A stretch of 64,000 nt of DNA from Streptomyces rubellomurinus (GTDB lineage Bacteria; Actinomycetota; Actinomycetes; Streptomycetales; Streptomycetaceae), in NCBI RefSeq assembly GCF_000961885.1, contig NZ_JZKH01000001.1, positions 124,001-188,000 on the forward strand. Reading direction: 5' to 3'. Under the pieces are notes generated by a model, which searched no databases, was not told where the DNA came from, and saw nothing but the letters and a program-made list of their open reading frames with translations. The translations under genes and the position numbers were made by a program. Below, in pieces: positions 26,286-35,254 of this stretch (the stretch's first letter is position 1; each line of letters begins with the position of its first letter).

Positions 26286-26825
26286 TCAGCCGACCGTGAA
26301 GCCCCCGCGGGTCACCGTCTCCCGCAGCCAGCCGAGCCAGTCGCGCCACACCTCCGCGGCCTCCAGCTCGGCCCGCAGGCCGGCCGGGGCGACGGCGTAG
26401 CGGCCCAGGGCGCCGGCGATCTCCTGGGGGCCGACGATCCACGGGCCGTTGCTCGACAGCTTGAACTCCGGGACACCGACTCCCCCCGGCACGGTCTGCG
26501 CGGCGGCGGCCCGCTCGGCCGCCCTGTAGGCGTCCCGCCGGGCCCGGCTCGCGGACCGCCAGTCCTCGGCGCCCTCGAACGGCCAGTCCGGAAACGGCTG
26601 CCGCTCGGCTCGGTAGCTCATGCCGGCCCGGCGCATCCCGTCCCGGCACACCGCCATCCCGGCGACGTTCAAGCAGAACCGGAACGGCTCCGCGAGCGAA
26701 AAGTACGCCTCCGCGCACCTCGGCTCGTGATCGCACACCAGGCCGCTCCCGGTGCAGTCCTCCCACCGGCTCCGCACCCGCCCCGCGGCCTCGGGCAGCT
26801 CCACCCACTCCACCTCGTAACCCAC
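26286..26825 (-). CDS. Hypothetical protein, 179 aa
   Basis: A soluble protein with five cysteines in the first 65 residues (WEDCTGSGLVCDHEPRC, then RFCLNV and AVCRDG), which might bind metal or form disulfides, and an aromatic-rich end (VWRDWLGWLRETVTRGGF). The start is GTG 26825; GGAGGG lies close upstream but at short spacing, and an internal GTG at codon 6 is an alternative. No family recognised. Confidence 0.55.
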   Translation of the reverse strand: MGYEVEWVELPEAAGRVRSRWEDCTGSGLVCDHEPRCAEAYFSLAEPFRFCLNVAGMAVCRDGMRRAGMSYRAERQPFPDWPFEGAEDWRSASRARRDAYRAAERAAAAQTVPGGVGVPEFKLSSNGPWIVGPQEIAGALGRYAVAPAGLRAELEAAEVWRDWLGWLRETVTRGGFTVG

Positions 26826-27016
26826 GAGCCCTCCCCCGCTCCCGGACCAGCCCGCCACAGGATGCCACCCGGCACCTGCCCGGGCGATCCGAATTCGCCC
26901 GCCGCGCACCGCACGGGCGGTCGGCCCGCAGCCTGCCGGGCCGAACCGGCAGCGACGCCCGCCGACGCCCGGGGCGGCTTCCGCGGCCGCCCCGGGCACG
27001 TTCCCCCTCGCTTCCG

Positions 27017-27994
27017 CTACTTCGTCAGGGCCGCGCGGAGGTACGCCAGGATCTCCGCCTGGGCGGCCGCGGCCTGCGGTTCCACGCCGGGCAGGGTGAG
27101 GAACGCGTGCTTCGCTCCCGGGTACTCGGAGAGCCGTACGGGGGTCCCGGCGGTGCGCAGCCGCTCGGCGTAGCGGCGGCCGTGGTCGGCGACCGCGTCC
27201 TGGGTGGGGACCACGAGGAGCGCCGGGGCGAGGCCGCCCAGGTCGGCGGCGAAGAGCGGGGAGACCGCCGCGGCGTCGGCTCCCGGCGGGACGGCGAGCC
27301 GCCGGAAGAGCCGCAGCAGCGGCAGGGCCCGGGTCGGGCGGTCCGCGTACTCGGCCATCGAGGGGTAGTCGGGCATCGACTCGGTGACGTCGACGACGGG
27401 GTTGACCAGCACCTGCGCCCTGAGCTCCAGGCCGGCCTCCCGGGCCCGCACGGCCGTCAGCGCGCTGATCAGCGCGCCGCAGCTCTCGCCGAAGACGGCC
27501 ACGCGCGCCGGGTCGACGCCCCACCGCGCGGCGTGTCGGACCACGTGCCGGAGCACGTCCCAGCCGTCGTCGGCGGCGTGCGCGAGCGGGCTGTCGGGGG
27601 CGAGCAGACGGTGCTCGACGGAGACGACGAGGGCGGGCAGCCGTGCGGCGAGGTGGCTGCTGGTCCAGTCGCACTGCGCGGCCGTGCCCACGAAGCCGCC
27701 GCCGTGGACGTGGACCACGAGGGGCAGGTCGGTGCGAGCGCCCCCTTCCGGCGGGGCCGGCCGGTAGACCCGGACCGGGAGGTCGCGGCCGGGCAGCGCG
27801 ATCCGCTGCCAGGCGATCGCGGCGCCGGGGTGCGGTTCCCCGAGGATCGCCCGCGCGGCGTCGGAGGCGCGGAAGCGGTTCTCGGCGTCGCGGTACGTGC
27901 GCAGTTCCTCGGGCGTGATCGCCGCGAAGTCCGGTTCCGGCGGCCGGGTCGCGGTCGCCGCCGTGGTCGTGCTCGTGCTCGTGGTCTCGCTCAT
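27017..27994 (-). CDS. Alpha/beta hydrolase, hormone-sensitive lipase family
   Basis: A 325-residue esterase/lipase. The oxyanion motif HVHGGGFVG and the nucleophile elbow FGESCGALIS are those of the HSL (Est/family IV) group. The catalytic aspartate is probably in VVPTQDAVAD and the histidine in PGAKHAFLTL. The first 15 residues are Ser/Thr-rich and disordered. It is divergent from a TetR gene, with a 17-bp palindrome between the two, so expression should depend on that repressor. Substrate unknown. Confidence 0.87.
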   Translation of the reverse strand: MSETTSTSTTTAATATRPPEPDFAAITPEELRTYRDAENRFRASDAARAILGEPHPGAAIAWQRIALPGRDLPVRVYRPAPPEGGARTDLPLVVHVHGGGFVGTAAQCDWTSSHLAARLPALVVSVEHRLLAPDSPLAHAADDGWDVLRHVVRHAARWGVDPARVAVFGESCGALISALTAVRAREAGLELRAQVLVNPVVDVTESMPDYPSMAEYADRPTRALPLLRLFRRLAVPPGADAAAVSPLFAADLGGLAPALLVVPTQDAVADHGRRYAERLRTAGTPVRLSEYPGAKHAFLTLPGVEPQAAAAQAEILAYLRAALTK

Positions 27995-28032
27995 GTGTCC
28001 TTCTCCCCTCGAACAGTGCGCCGCCCTCATTA

Positions 28033-28049
28033 TGCACGCACCGCGTGCA
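28033..28049. promoter_or_regulatory. TetR operator-like palindrome
   Basis: Perfect inverted repeat of 7 bp (TGCACGC at 28033-28039, GCGTGCA at 28043-28049) around three central bases, between the divergent esterase and tetR genes. Confidence 0.7.
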
Positions 28050-28118
28050 ACACCAAGCGCAATGCCAAACGCAACAACGAGTGCATGGTTTAGGCTGTGC
28101 CCGGACGAGAGGGGCGAG

Positions 28119-28790
28119 ATGACTGGCCGCAGGCGATGGTCGACCGAGGAGATCCTGGACACGGCGGCGGAGCTGCTGCGCACGGGCGACGCCGAGTCGT
28201 TCAGCGTGCGCAAGCTCGCCGCGGCGCTCGGGACCGACTCCTCCAGCCTCTACCGGCACTTCCGCAACAAGACCGAGCTGCTGCGCGCGGTCGCCGACCG
28301 GGTCCTCCAGGCGGCCATGGACGGCTACCGCCCCGAGGGCGACTGGAAGCAGCGCATCACGGCCCTGGGCCTGCGCCTGCGCGAGGCCTTCGGCGAGCAG
28401 CCCCAACTCGCCGCGCTGTGGGGGCGTTACGCGTCCGGCGGCACCGGATCCCGGCTGGTCATGGAGGAGTTGCTGCAGGCCCTGCGCGCCTCGGGCCTGC
28501 CCGACGAGGAGGTGCCGGTGCGGTACCACCGCATCGTGATCCTGATCGCCTCGCTGATCGCCTCCGAGGGCGGCATCGGCAGCATCACCGCAGCGGAGTA
28601 CGAGCAGGCCATGGAGCAGTTCCGGGTCGCGGTGCTCGGCGCCGATCCCGAACGCTTCCCCGCCCTGGCGCACTTCGCCCGCGACGTCCGCCCGCTCGGC
28701 GCGGACCGCCGCGCCGCGTTCGAGGAGATCCTCGCCGCCCACCTCGCCCGGATCGAGGAGTCGATCAGCGACGCGCGGCCGTACCGGTGA
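28119..28790 (+). CDS. TetR family transcriptional regulator
   Basis: A 223-residue repressor with a TetR helix-turn-helix at residues 10-55 (ILDTAAELL, FSVRKLAAALGTDSSSLYRHF) and a ligand domain whose central part is rich in Leu, Ile and Ala. The ATG at 28119 follows an AT-rich leader with the operator-like palindrome. It is divergent from the HSL-family esterase, the usual arrangement for a repressor of an esterase or efflux gene. The end of the gene lies 15 bp from a convergent gene. Confidence 0.88.
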   Translation: MTGRRRWSTEEILDTAAELLRTGDAESFSVRKLAAALGTDSSSLYRHFRNKTELLRAVADRVLQAAMDGYRPEGDWKQRITALGLRLREAFGEQPQLAALWGRYASGGTGSRLVMEELLQALRASGLPDEEVPVRYHRIVILIASLIASEGGIGSITAAEYEQAMEQFRVAVLGADPERFPALAHFARDVRPLGADRRAAFEEILAAHLARIEESISDARPYR

Positions 28791-28805
28791 TCAGGTCTCC
28801 GGGCG

Positions 28806-29204
28806 TCAGTGGCCCTCGACGACCATGAAGGGGCCGGTGCGCCAGTAGACCCGGGACGGGCCGCCGCTGGGGCGGTCGTGGTTCAGGTAGCGGCGGCCGG
28901 CGCCGAGGGTGCCGAGCCGGAAGGGGGTGAGGGTGCCGGCGGCCAGGGCGTCGGCCTCGGGCGGGGTGACCGGCAGGAGGGTGAGGTACTGGGCGTCGTC
29001 GCCGTTCTTCCAGTCGATGAACTCGGTGAAGATCGAGGCGAAGTGCTGTCCGCAGGTGCGGCAGCGGCGGGTCGAGACCATGAAGTGGGAGTCGTCCACC
29101 ACGTCCGTCCCGTGCGCGAAGACCGTCGCCCGGTCGCGCCAGACCGCTTCCGCGCTCGGCGCGCAGCACACCTCGCAGCCGAACTCGGCGATCGTCTCGC
29201 TCAT
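28806..29204 (-). CDS. Small Cys-rich (zinc-ribbon-like) protein, 132 aa
   Basis: Two cysteine clusters (FGCEVCC near residue 10 and RRCRTCG near residue 48) could hold a zinc ion. Between and after them lies a beta-rich domain with FIDWKNGDDAQYL. The ATG at 29204 was chosen over another ATG four codons upstream on codon use; GGAGGG is about ten bases upstream. Similar small proteins are common in streptomycetes but have no assigned function. Confidence 0.6.
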   Translation of the reverse strand: MSETIAEFGCEVCCAPSAEAVWRDRATVFAHGTDVVDDSHFMVSTRRCRTCGQHFASIFTEFIDWKNGDDAQYLTLLPVTPPEADALAAGTLTPFRLGTLGAGRRYLNHDRPSGGPSRVYWRTGPFMVVEGH

Positions 29205-29433
29205 GCCCACCACCCTCCCGTTTCCTCGGCCTCACGATAGCCGAGCGCGCGGGGCGTCGGCCGGGCCGGCGCATCGCCCCGGCGGGCTACCGTCCCGGTA
29301 GCAGGCGGCCTCCCCCGAAGGGGTGAACGGGGCGGGACGGGCGGTGCCGGAGGCGGACGCGGCACCCCCGCCCGCGGCGCGATCCTCGATGCGTCGGATC
29401 GTTCAACCCCAGGTCACACCAGGAGAGTTCGCC

Positions 29434-30018
29434 ATGACCGCCGCTCACACCCCGCTGGCCCGGCTGCACGGTCGAACGGCACCGGGCGTGCCCCGCTGGG
29501 CGGTGCGGGCCGCCTACCTCACCTCGCTGACCGTGCTGCCGGCCGGGCTCTGGCGGGTCCTCGCCGTCGACTTCCGGCTGCCGCTGATGGACGCCCCCGC
29601 GGACGGCACCCCGCCGCCGGACTGGTTCGGCGGCGAGTGGTGGTACGTCATCGCGCTGAGCGTGGTGAGCGAGCTGCTGGCGTTCCTGGCGGTCGGGTTG
29701 GTCAGCGAGTGGGGCGAGGTGTGGCCCCGGTGGATCCCGGTCCTGGGCGGGCGCCGGGTGCCGGTGCTCGCGGCGGTGATCCCGGCCGGCCTGGGCGCGG
29801 CGTTCAACACCCTGCTGTGGCCGTACTCGCTGACCATGGTCAGCCTCGGCTACCGGGTCGACGGCACCCCGGGCGTGGGCCTGCACGTGTCCGCCTGGCG
29901 GGACGTGGTCTTCTGCGCGGCGTACTGGCCGCTGGCCGCGTGGGGGCCGCTGCTCGCCGTCCTCACGGTGCACTACCACCGCCGGCGTCGCGCTAGTGCC
30001 CTCCAGCCCGTTCAGTAA
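29434..30018 (+). CDS. Four-helix integral membrane protein, 194 aa
   Basis: Four hydrophobic segments (AAYLTSLTVLPAGLWRVL, WYVIALSVVSELLAFLAVGL, VPVLAAVIPAGLGAAFNTLL, and VFCAAYWPLAAWGPLLAVL) with positively charged ends, a polytopic inner-membrane protein. AGGAGAG lies just before the ATG at 29434. No transporter signature is recognised. It converges with an XRE/cupin regulator with only 18 bp between. Confidence 0.7.
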   Translation: MTAAHTPLARLHGRTAPGVPRWAVRAAYLTSLTVLPAGLWRVLAVDFRLPLMDAPADGTPPPDWFGGEWWYVIALSVVSELLAFLAVGLVSEWGEVWPRWIPVLGGRRVPVLAAVIPAGLGAAFNTLLWPYSLTMVSLGYRVDGTPGVGLHVSAWRDVVFCAAYWPLAAWGPLLAVLTVHYHRRRRASALQPVQ

Positions 30019-30036
30019 ACCGAACGAACCGCTCGC

Positions 30037-30699
30037 TCAGTCCTGGTGCGGCAGCCGCTCGCCGCCCACAGTCCCGCCTGCGTCCCCGGCCCCGTCCGCG
30101 AGGTGCGGGTGCGGCTCGGCGCGGCACTGGAGCAACAGGACGGAGCGGACCGGCTCGCCGCCCACGGCCGTGTAGGCGTGCGGCAGCGCGGCGTCGAAGC
30201 CGATGTAGTCGCCGGGGCCGAGCTCGACCTCGCGGCGCCCGGCCCGCACCCGCAGCCGGCCGGACTGGACGACGGTGTGCTCGGTGCCGGTGTGGCCGGC
30301 GGAGATCTGGGTGCCGTCGGTGCGCACCACCTGGTCGTAGACCTCGAACACCTCGCCGCCGGACTCGATCCGGCGCAGCGGGCGCAGGTCGACGCCCCGG
30401 CCGCTGAGCACGTCGACCTCGGCCGCCCGGACCACCGTGACCTGGTCGGCGGGCCCGGCCTCCACCAGGTCGGAGATCGGGACGCCGAGCACCCGGGCGA
30501 GGCCGAACACCGTCTCCAGAGTGGGGTTCCCGGCGCCGGACTCCAGCTGGGAGAGCGTCGCCTTGCCGATGCCGGCCTGCCGGGACAGCTCGGAGAGCGA
30601 GAGCCCGCGCGCCGCCCGTACCCGCTTGAGGTTGGCGGCGAGGACGCCCCGCACCGAGCCCTCGAAACCGTTCACCCTCGACCTCTTCTCTCCCGTCAC
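30037..30699 (-). CDS. XRE family regulator with C-terminal cupin domain
   Basis: A 220-residue regulator: an N-terminal XRE helix-turn-helix (AARGLSLSELSRQAGIGKAT, then LSQLESGAGNPTLETV) and a C-terminal cupin_2 domain (GTEHTVVQSGRLRV, LGPGDYIGFDAALPHAY). Cupin-linked XRE proteins (PuuR/ClgR-like) sense small metabolites. The gene is divergent from an aminopeptidase P gene, so that gene is the likely target. The ATG is at 30699. Confidence 0.88.
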   Translation of the reverse strand: MTGEKRSRVNGFEGSVRGVLAANLKRVRAARGLSLSELSRQAGIGKATLSQLESGAGNPTLETVFGLARVLGVPISDLVEAGPADQVTVVRAAEVDVLSGRGVDLRPLRRIESGGEVFEVYDQVVRTDGTQISAGHTGTEHTVVQSGRLRVRAGRREVELGPGDYIGFDAALPHAYTAVGGEPVRSVLLLQCRAEPHPHLADGAGDAGGTVGGERLPHQD

Positions 30700-30703
30700 C
30701 GTT

Positions 30704-30733
30704 CGTTATACCGTACGGAACGCTTGCCGTACG
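30704..30733. promoter_or_regulatory. Candidate operator between XRE/cupin and aminopeptidase genes
   Basis: The 104-bp divergent region holds an 8-bp palindrome CCGTACGG (30711-30718) and a second CCGTACG half at 30728-30734, next to TATACC that could be a -10 box. Paired CGTACG cores are consistent with a regulator binding twice. Confidence 0.4.
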
Positions 30734-30803
30734 CCTGCCGCGCACGCCCACCGGGCAGCGTAGCGAAGGCACCCCGCACCGACCCTCCCCCTCTGGAGAC
30801 GCC

Positions 30804-32255
30804 ATGTCCGAAGCCCAGCCCGCCGACGCCGTCAAGTACCGGAAGAACGGCCTCACCCGCGGCGTGACCGACGAGCTGGCCGCGAGCATGACGCAGGGCT
30901 GGGCCGACACCGAGCGCCGCGACCTGGAGCCGATCGCACAGGCCGCACACACCGCCCGCCGCCGCGCGGCGCTCTCCGCCGCGTACCCGGGCGAGCTGCT
31001 GGTCGTCCCGTCCGGCAACCCGAAGGTGCGGGCCAACGACACCGACTACCCGTTCCGCCCGTCCTCCGACTACGTCTACCTGACGGGCGACCAGTCCCAG
31101 GACGCCGTCCTGGTGCTGGAGCCGACCAGCGCGAGCGGCCACGAGGCCGTGCTCTACCTGCGCGGCCGGTCCAGCCTGACGAACGGCGAGTTCTGGCTCG
31201 ACAACCACGGCGAGCTGTGGGACGGCCGCCGCAACAGCCTGACCGAGAGCGAGCGCCTGCTCGGCCTGCCCTGCCGCGACGTCCGCGGCGTGCACGACGA
31301 CCTGCGCGCGGCCGCCGCCGGCGGCGCCCCGGTGCGCGTGCTGCGCCGGCACGACGCGGCGCTGGAGCGGACCCTCGCCGACCGGCTCGACGCCGAGCGG
31401 GACGCCGAGTTCGAGGTCTTCCTCTCCGGACTGCGGCTGGTCAAGGACGAGTTCGAGATCGCCGAGCTGCGCTTCGCCTGCGACGCGACCGCCCGCGGCT
31501 TCGAGGACGTGGTGCGCGTCCTCGGCACCGACTCCGCGACGCCGGAGCGCCTGATCGAGGGCACCTTCTTCGTCCGCGCCCGGATCGAGGGCAACGACGT
31601 CGGCTACAGCACCATCGCCGCGGCCGGCCCGCACGCCACCACCCTGCACTGGGTCCGCAACACCGGCCACGCCCAGCCCGGCGACCTGCTGCTGCTCGAC
31701 GCGGGGGTGGAGACCAACGAGCTGTACACCGCCGACGTCACCCGCACCCTGCCGGTCAGCGGCCGCTTCACCGACCTGCAGCGCAAGGTGTACGACGCCG
31801 TGTACGCCGCCCAGGAGGCCGGCATCGCCGCGGTGAAGCCCGGCGGGCAGTTCCGCGACTTCCACCACGCCGCGCAGCGCGTCCTCGCCGAACACCTCAC
31901 CGCCTGGGGCCTGTTCGGCGACCTGAGCGCCGACAAGGTCTACGAACTGGGCCTGCACCGCCGCTTCACCCTGGCCGGCACCGGCCACATGCTGGGCATC
32001 GACGTCCACGACTGCGCCCACTCGCGCACCGAGGAGCACGTCGACGGGCCGCTGGTGGCGGGCATGGTGCTCACCGTGGAGCCGGGCATCTACTTCCAGG
32101 AGAACGACCTGACGGTGCCGGAGGAGTACCGGGGCATCGGCGTGCGGATCGAGGACGACATCCTGGTCACCGAGGAGGGCAACGAGAACCTGTCCGCCGC
32201 CCTCCCCCGCCGCTCCGACGAGGTCGAGGCCTGGCTGGCCCGCCTCCGCGGCTGA
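30804..32255 (+). CDS. pepP: Xaa-Pro aminopeptidase (aminopeptidase P)
   Basis: A 483-residue M24B metallopeptidase that removes the N-terminal residue before proline, in the cytosol. The N-terminal creatinase-like domain (about residues 50-210) is followed by the pita-bread catalytic domain with all five metal ligands: D299, D311, H395 in GTGHMLGIDVH, E426 in TVEPGIYF, and E450 in VRIEDDI. The ATG at 30804 fits the family. Regulation by the divergent XRE/cupin protein is likely. Confidence 0.92.
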   Translation: MSEAQPADAVKYRKNGLTRGVTDELAASMTQGWADTERRDLEPIAQAAHTARRRAALSAAYPGELLVVPSGNPKVRANDTDYPFRPSSDYVYLTGDQSQDAVLVLEPTSASGHEAVLYLRGRSSLTNGEFWLDNHGELWDGRRNSLTESERLLGLPCRDVRGVHDDLRAAAAGGAPVRVLRRHDAALERTLADRLDAERDAEFEVFLSGLRLVKDEFEIAELRFACDATARGFEDVVRVLGTDSATPERLIEGTFFVRARIEGNDVGYSTIAAAGPHATTLHWVRNTGHAQPGDLLLLDAGVETNELYTADVTRTLPVSGRFTDLQRKVYDAVYAAQEAGIAAVKPGGQFRDFHHAAQRVLAEHLTAWGLFGDLSADKVYELGLHRRFTLAGTGHMLGIDVHDCAHSRTEEHVDGPLVAGMVLTVEPGIYFQENDLTVPEEYRGIGVRIEDDILVTEEGNENLSAALPRRSDEVEAWLARLRG

Positions 32256-32262
32256 GCGGGAC

Positions 32263-32700
32263 TCAGCCCTGCAGCGGCTTGACCCAGCGGCTCCACTGCG
32301 GTTCCGGCTGGTAGCCCGCGGCCTGCCAGGTGCGGTGGCCGAGGGCGTTGTCGTCCAGCACCATGGCGTCGGCCCGGCGGCCGCCGAGCGCGGTGAAGCG
32401 CTGCTCGGCGGCCGCGAGCAGGGCGGCGCCGATGCCGCGCCGGCGGTGGTCCGGGTCGACGGCCAGGCGGTAGAGGTGGCAGCGCCAGCCGTCCCAGCCG
32501 GCGATGACGGTGCCGAGGAGTCGGGCCGGGTCGTCGGCCGGGGCGGCGACGATCAGGCACTCCGGGTCGCGGGCCAGCAGCGCGGCGACGCCGACCGCGT
32601 CGTCGGTGATGCTGGTGCCCTTGGCCGCGCGCGCCCAGAGGGCGAGCAGGGCGGGGATCTCGTCGGGGGTGGCGGGGCGCAGGACGATCTTGTCGGTCAT
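32263..32700 (-). CDS. GNAT family N-acetyltransferase
   Basis: A 145-residue single-domain acetyltransferase. The acetyl-CoA binding loop reads LAVDPDHRRRGIGAAL (about residues 78-93), and the terminal ALGHRTWQAAGYQPEPQW is the typical fifth and sixth strand region. It converges on pepP with 7 bp between the stop codons. Substrate unknown. Confidence 0.85.
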   Translation of the reverse strand: MTDKIVLRPATPDEIPALLALWARAAKGTSITDDAVGVAALLARDPECLIVAAPADDPARLLGTVIAGWDGWRCHLYRLAVDPDHRRRGIGAALLAAAEQRFTALGGRRADAMVLDDNALGHRTWQAAGYQPEPQWSRWVKPLQG

Positions 32701-32803
32701 GGCGGCCTGTCTAGCAGGACGCTCCCCCGCGCTGCCGGGAATTCCACGTCACGGACGGTCGCCCCGGCCCGGCCCGGCCCGGCCGGGCCCGTCGCGGTGA
32801 GGA

Positions 32804-33475
32804 TCAGCCCAGCCGCCACACCGTGGTGGTCTTGACCGCGGTGTCCTCCAGGTCGGCGACCACCGGCACCCGGTACGCGGCGAGCGAGGTGAACCGGTCC
32901 CGGGGCAGGTAGGCGCGGCCGGGGTCGCCGACGATGACGGTGGCGCCGCGCGCGACGGCCCGCTCCAGGAAGGGCAGGAAGCGGGCGGCCATGGCCCGTT
33001 CGTAGAAGACGTCCCCGGCGAGCACCACGTCGGCGGGCGCGCCGTCGCCGTCGACCAGGTCGACCAGCGCGCCCTCCACCCGGACACCGTTGGACTCGGC
33101 GTTGAGGCCGATGGCCGCCACCGCGTAGGCGTCGATCTCGGCGGCCCGCACCGTCCGCGCGCCGCGCAGGGCGGCGGCCACGCCGACCAGACCGGAGCCG
33201 GCGGCGATGTCCAACACGTCTTTCCCCGCGACGAGTTCGGGGTGGTCCAGGACGTACCGGGCGACCGCGACCCCGCCGGCCCAGGCGAACGCCCAGAACG
33301 GCGGCGGCAGGTCGGCGGTGCCGCGCTCCCGCTCGGTGGTCTCCCACAGCGCGATGGCGTCCTCCGCCATGTGCAGGCTGATCTCGGGCAGGAAGGGGAC
33401 GGGCTTCAGCTCGGTCTCGCGCCGGATGAAGGCGAGGTCGTCGACCGGCTGGGGAGTTCGCAGCTCACTCGGCAT
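32804..33475 (-). CDS. Class I SAM-dependent methyltransferase (Nnt1/METTL-like)
   Basis: A 223-residue protein. Motif I is KDVLDIAAGSGLVGVAAAL (about residues 84-102), with the acidic AAEID after it, and ADVVLAGDVFYER in the motif IV position. The N-terminal LPPPFWAFAWAGG with FLPEISLHMAED resembles the lysine or Nnt1/METTL20-type protein methyltransferases. The ATG is at 33475. The target protein is not deducible. Confidence 0.75.
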   Translation of the reverse strand: MPSELRTPQPVDDLAFIRRETELKPVPFLPEISLHMAEDAIALWETTERERGTADLPPPFWAFAWAGGVAVARYVLDHPELVAGKDVLDIAAGSGLVGVAAALRGARTVRAAEIDAYAVAAIGLNAESNGVRVEGALVDLVDGDGAPADVVLAGDVFYERAMAARFLPFLERAVARGATVIVGDPGRAYLPRDRFTSLAAYRVPVVADLEDTAVKTTTVWRLG

Positions 33476-33696
33476 GCCCGCAGCATAGGGCCCGTAGGGG
33501 GGTTCTCACGCACCGTGAGGGAGCGAGGTCGGCCCGCGCACCGAGGACCCGCACCGAGGACGCGGGCGACGGGCCGGCGGCCGGGCTGGACGCCGCCCCG
33601 GTCGAACGTCTACATTTCTGTAGTCGCCGGAGACGTACGACATCACCCCCCGGACAGCCGTCCGTCTCCGGCGACCTCATGACTCCGGGGCGCGCC

Positions 33697-35031
33697 TCAG
33701 CCGCGCTCGTCCACCACCCGCTTGATCTTCCCGACCGAGCGCTCCAGCGTGTACGGATCCACCACCTCGGCCTCGACGGTGACGCCCACCCCGTCCTTGA
33801 CCGCCCGCACGATCGCCGCCCGCGCCTCCTCCCGCTGCCCGGCCGGCGCCTCCGGGCGGGCCTCGACCCGCACCGTCAGGTGGTCCATCCGCCCGCGCCG
33901 GCTCAGCCGCAGCTGGAAGTGCGGGGCGACGCCCGGGGTGCGCAGCAGGATCTCCTCGATCTGGGTCGGGAAGAGGTTCACCCCGCGCAGGATGATCATG
34001 TCGTCGCTGCGCCCGGTCACCTTCTCCATCCGCCGGAAGGCGGGCCGCGCGGTGCCGGGCAGCAGGCGGCTGAGGTCGCGGGTGCGGTAGCGGATGACGG
34101 GCAGGGCCTCCTTGGTGAGCGTGGTGAGGACGAGTTCGCCGCTCTCGCCGTCCGGCAGGGCCCGGTCGGTGAAGGGGTCGACGATCTCCGGGTAGAAGTG
34201 GTCCTCCCAGATGTGCAGGCCGTCCTTGGTCTCCACGCACTCCTGCGCGACGCCGGGGCCCATCACCTCGGAGAGGCCGTAGATGTCGACGGCGTGCAGG
34301 TCGAGCCGGTCCTCGATCTCGCGGCGCATCTCCTCCGTCCACGGCTCGGCGCCGAAAATGCCGACCCGCAGCGAGGTCTTGCGCGGGTCGACGCCCTGGC
34401 GTTCGAACTCGTCGAGCAGGGTGAGCAGGTAGGACGGGGTGACCATGATGATCTCGGGCCGCAGGTCCTGGATGAGCTGCACCTGGCGGGCGGTCATGCC
34501 GCCGCCGGCCGGGATCACCGTGCATCCGGCCCGCTCGGCGCCGTAGTGCGCGCCGAGGCCGCCGGTGAACAGCCCGTAGCCGTAGGCGATGTGCACCTTG
34601 TCGCCGGGCCGGCCGCCGGCGGCGCGGATCGAGCGGGCGACGAGGTCGGCCCAGGTGGAGAGGTCGCGCTCGGTGTAGCCGACGACGGTCGGGCGGCCGG
34701 TGGTGCCGCTGGAGGCGTGCAGCCGGCGGACCTGGTCGAGCGGGACGGCGAACATGCCGTACGGGTAGCCCTCGCGCAGGTCGGCCTTGGTGGTGAACGG
34801 GAAGCGGGCGAGGTCGGCCAGGGTGCGGCAGTCCTCGGGGCGCACGCCGGCCGCATCGAACTTCCGGCGGTACGTCTCGACGTGGTCGTACGCGTGCCGC
34901 AGGGTGGCCCGGAGCCGGTCGAGCTGGTGGGCGCGCAGCTCGTCGGCGTCCATCCGCTCGCCGGCGTCGAGGAGCTCGGGCGGGATCGGGTCGCCGAGGC
35001 GCCGCTGCGGGGTGGGTGCGCTGCCGGTCAT
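33697..35031 (-). CDS. paaK: Phenylacetate-CoA ligase (PaaK)
   Basis: A 444-residue adenylate-forming enzyme that activates phenylacetate with ATP and CoA, the entry step of phenylacetyl-CoA catabolism. Landmarks are RLHASSGTTGRPTVVGYT (phosphate-binding), IYGLSEVMGPG, and RYRTRDLSRLL, followed by the C-terminal GRSDDMIILRGVNLFPTQIE typical of PaaK. A full paa gene cluster is not in the window. A palindrome 35 bp upstream of the start may be an operator. A divergent gene with adenylation-like remnants lies next to it. Confidence 0.93.
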   Translation of the reverse strand: MTGSAPTPQRRLGDPIPPELLDAGERMDADELRAHQLDRLRATLRHAYDHVETYRRKFDAAGVRPEDCRTLADLARFPFTTKADLREGYPYGMFAVPLDQVRRLHASSGTTGRPTVVGYTERDLSTWADLVARSIRAAGGRPGDKVHIAYGYGLFTGGLGAHYGAERAGCTVIPAGGGMTARQVQLIQDLRPEIIMVTPSYLLTLLDEFERQGVDPRKTSLRVGIFGAEPWTEEMRREIEDRLDLHAVDIYGLSEVMGPGVAQECVETKDGLHIWEDHFYPEIVDPFTDRALPDGESGELVLTTLTKEALPVIRYRTRDLSRLLPGTARPAFRRMEKVTGRSDDMIILRGVNLFPTQIEEILLRTPGVAPHFQLRLSRRGRMDHLTVRVEARPEAPAGQREEARAAIVRAVKDGVGVTVEAEVVDPYTLERSVGKIKRVVDERG

Positions 35032-35065
35032 CGTCGCTCCTTCGCGGGTCGACCCCCGGGGGCCT

Positions 35066-35079
35066 ACCGATCGTTCGGT
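35066..35079. promoter_or_regulatory. Operator-like palindrome before paaK
   Basis: Inverted repeat ACCGA (35066-35070) / TCGGT (35075-35079) with a 4-bp spacer. Its form is like TetR-type (PaaR) operators controlling phenylacetate genes. No regulator gene is adjacent. Confidence 0.5.
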
Positions 35080-35254
35080 TCGGACGGGCTCGGCCCAGGT
35101 AACCGAGCGGGTGGATCACCTGTCAAGACACCCTCGCCTCCCGGCTCCCTCCCGTCTTGGCAAAGTTCCGGAATGCGAAGTTTCAGGGGCTTCGCAGGGA
35201 GATCACCCATCCGCTTAGCTGGCCGATATGAAAATCATTACGGAATTTTGACCC

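Noticed and set aside
24994..26868. Long minus-strand frames overlapping zapE
   Set aside because: The frames are Arg/Gly/Pro-rich and lack the AFG1 motifs, which all lie in the frame of the 25065-26264 gene.
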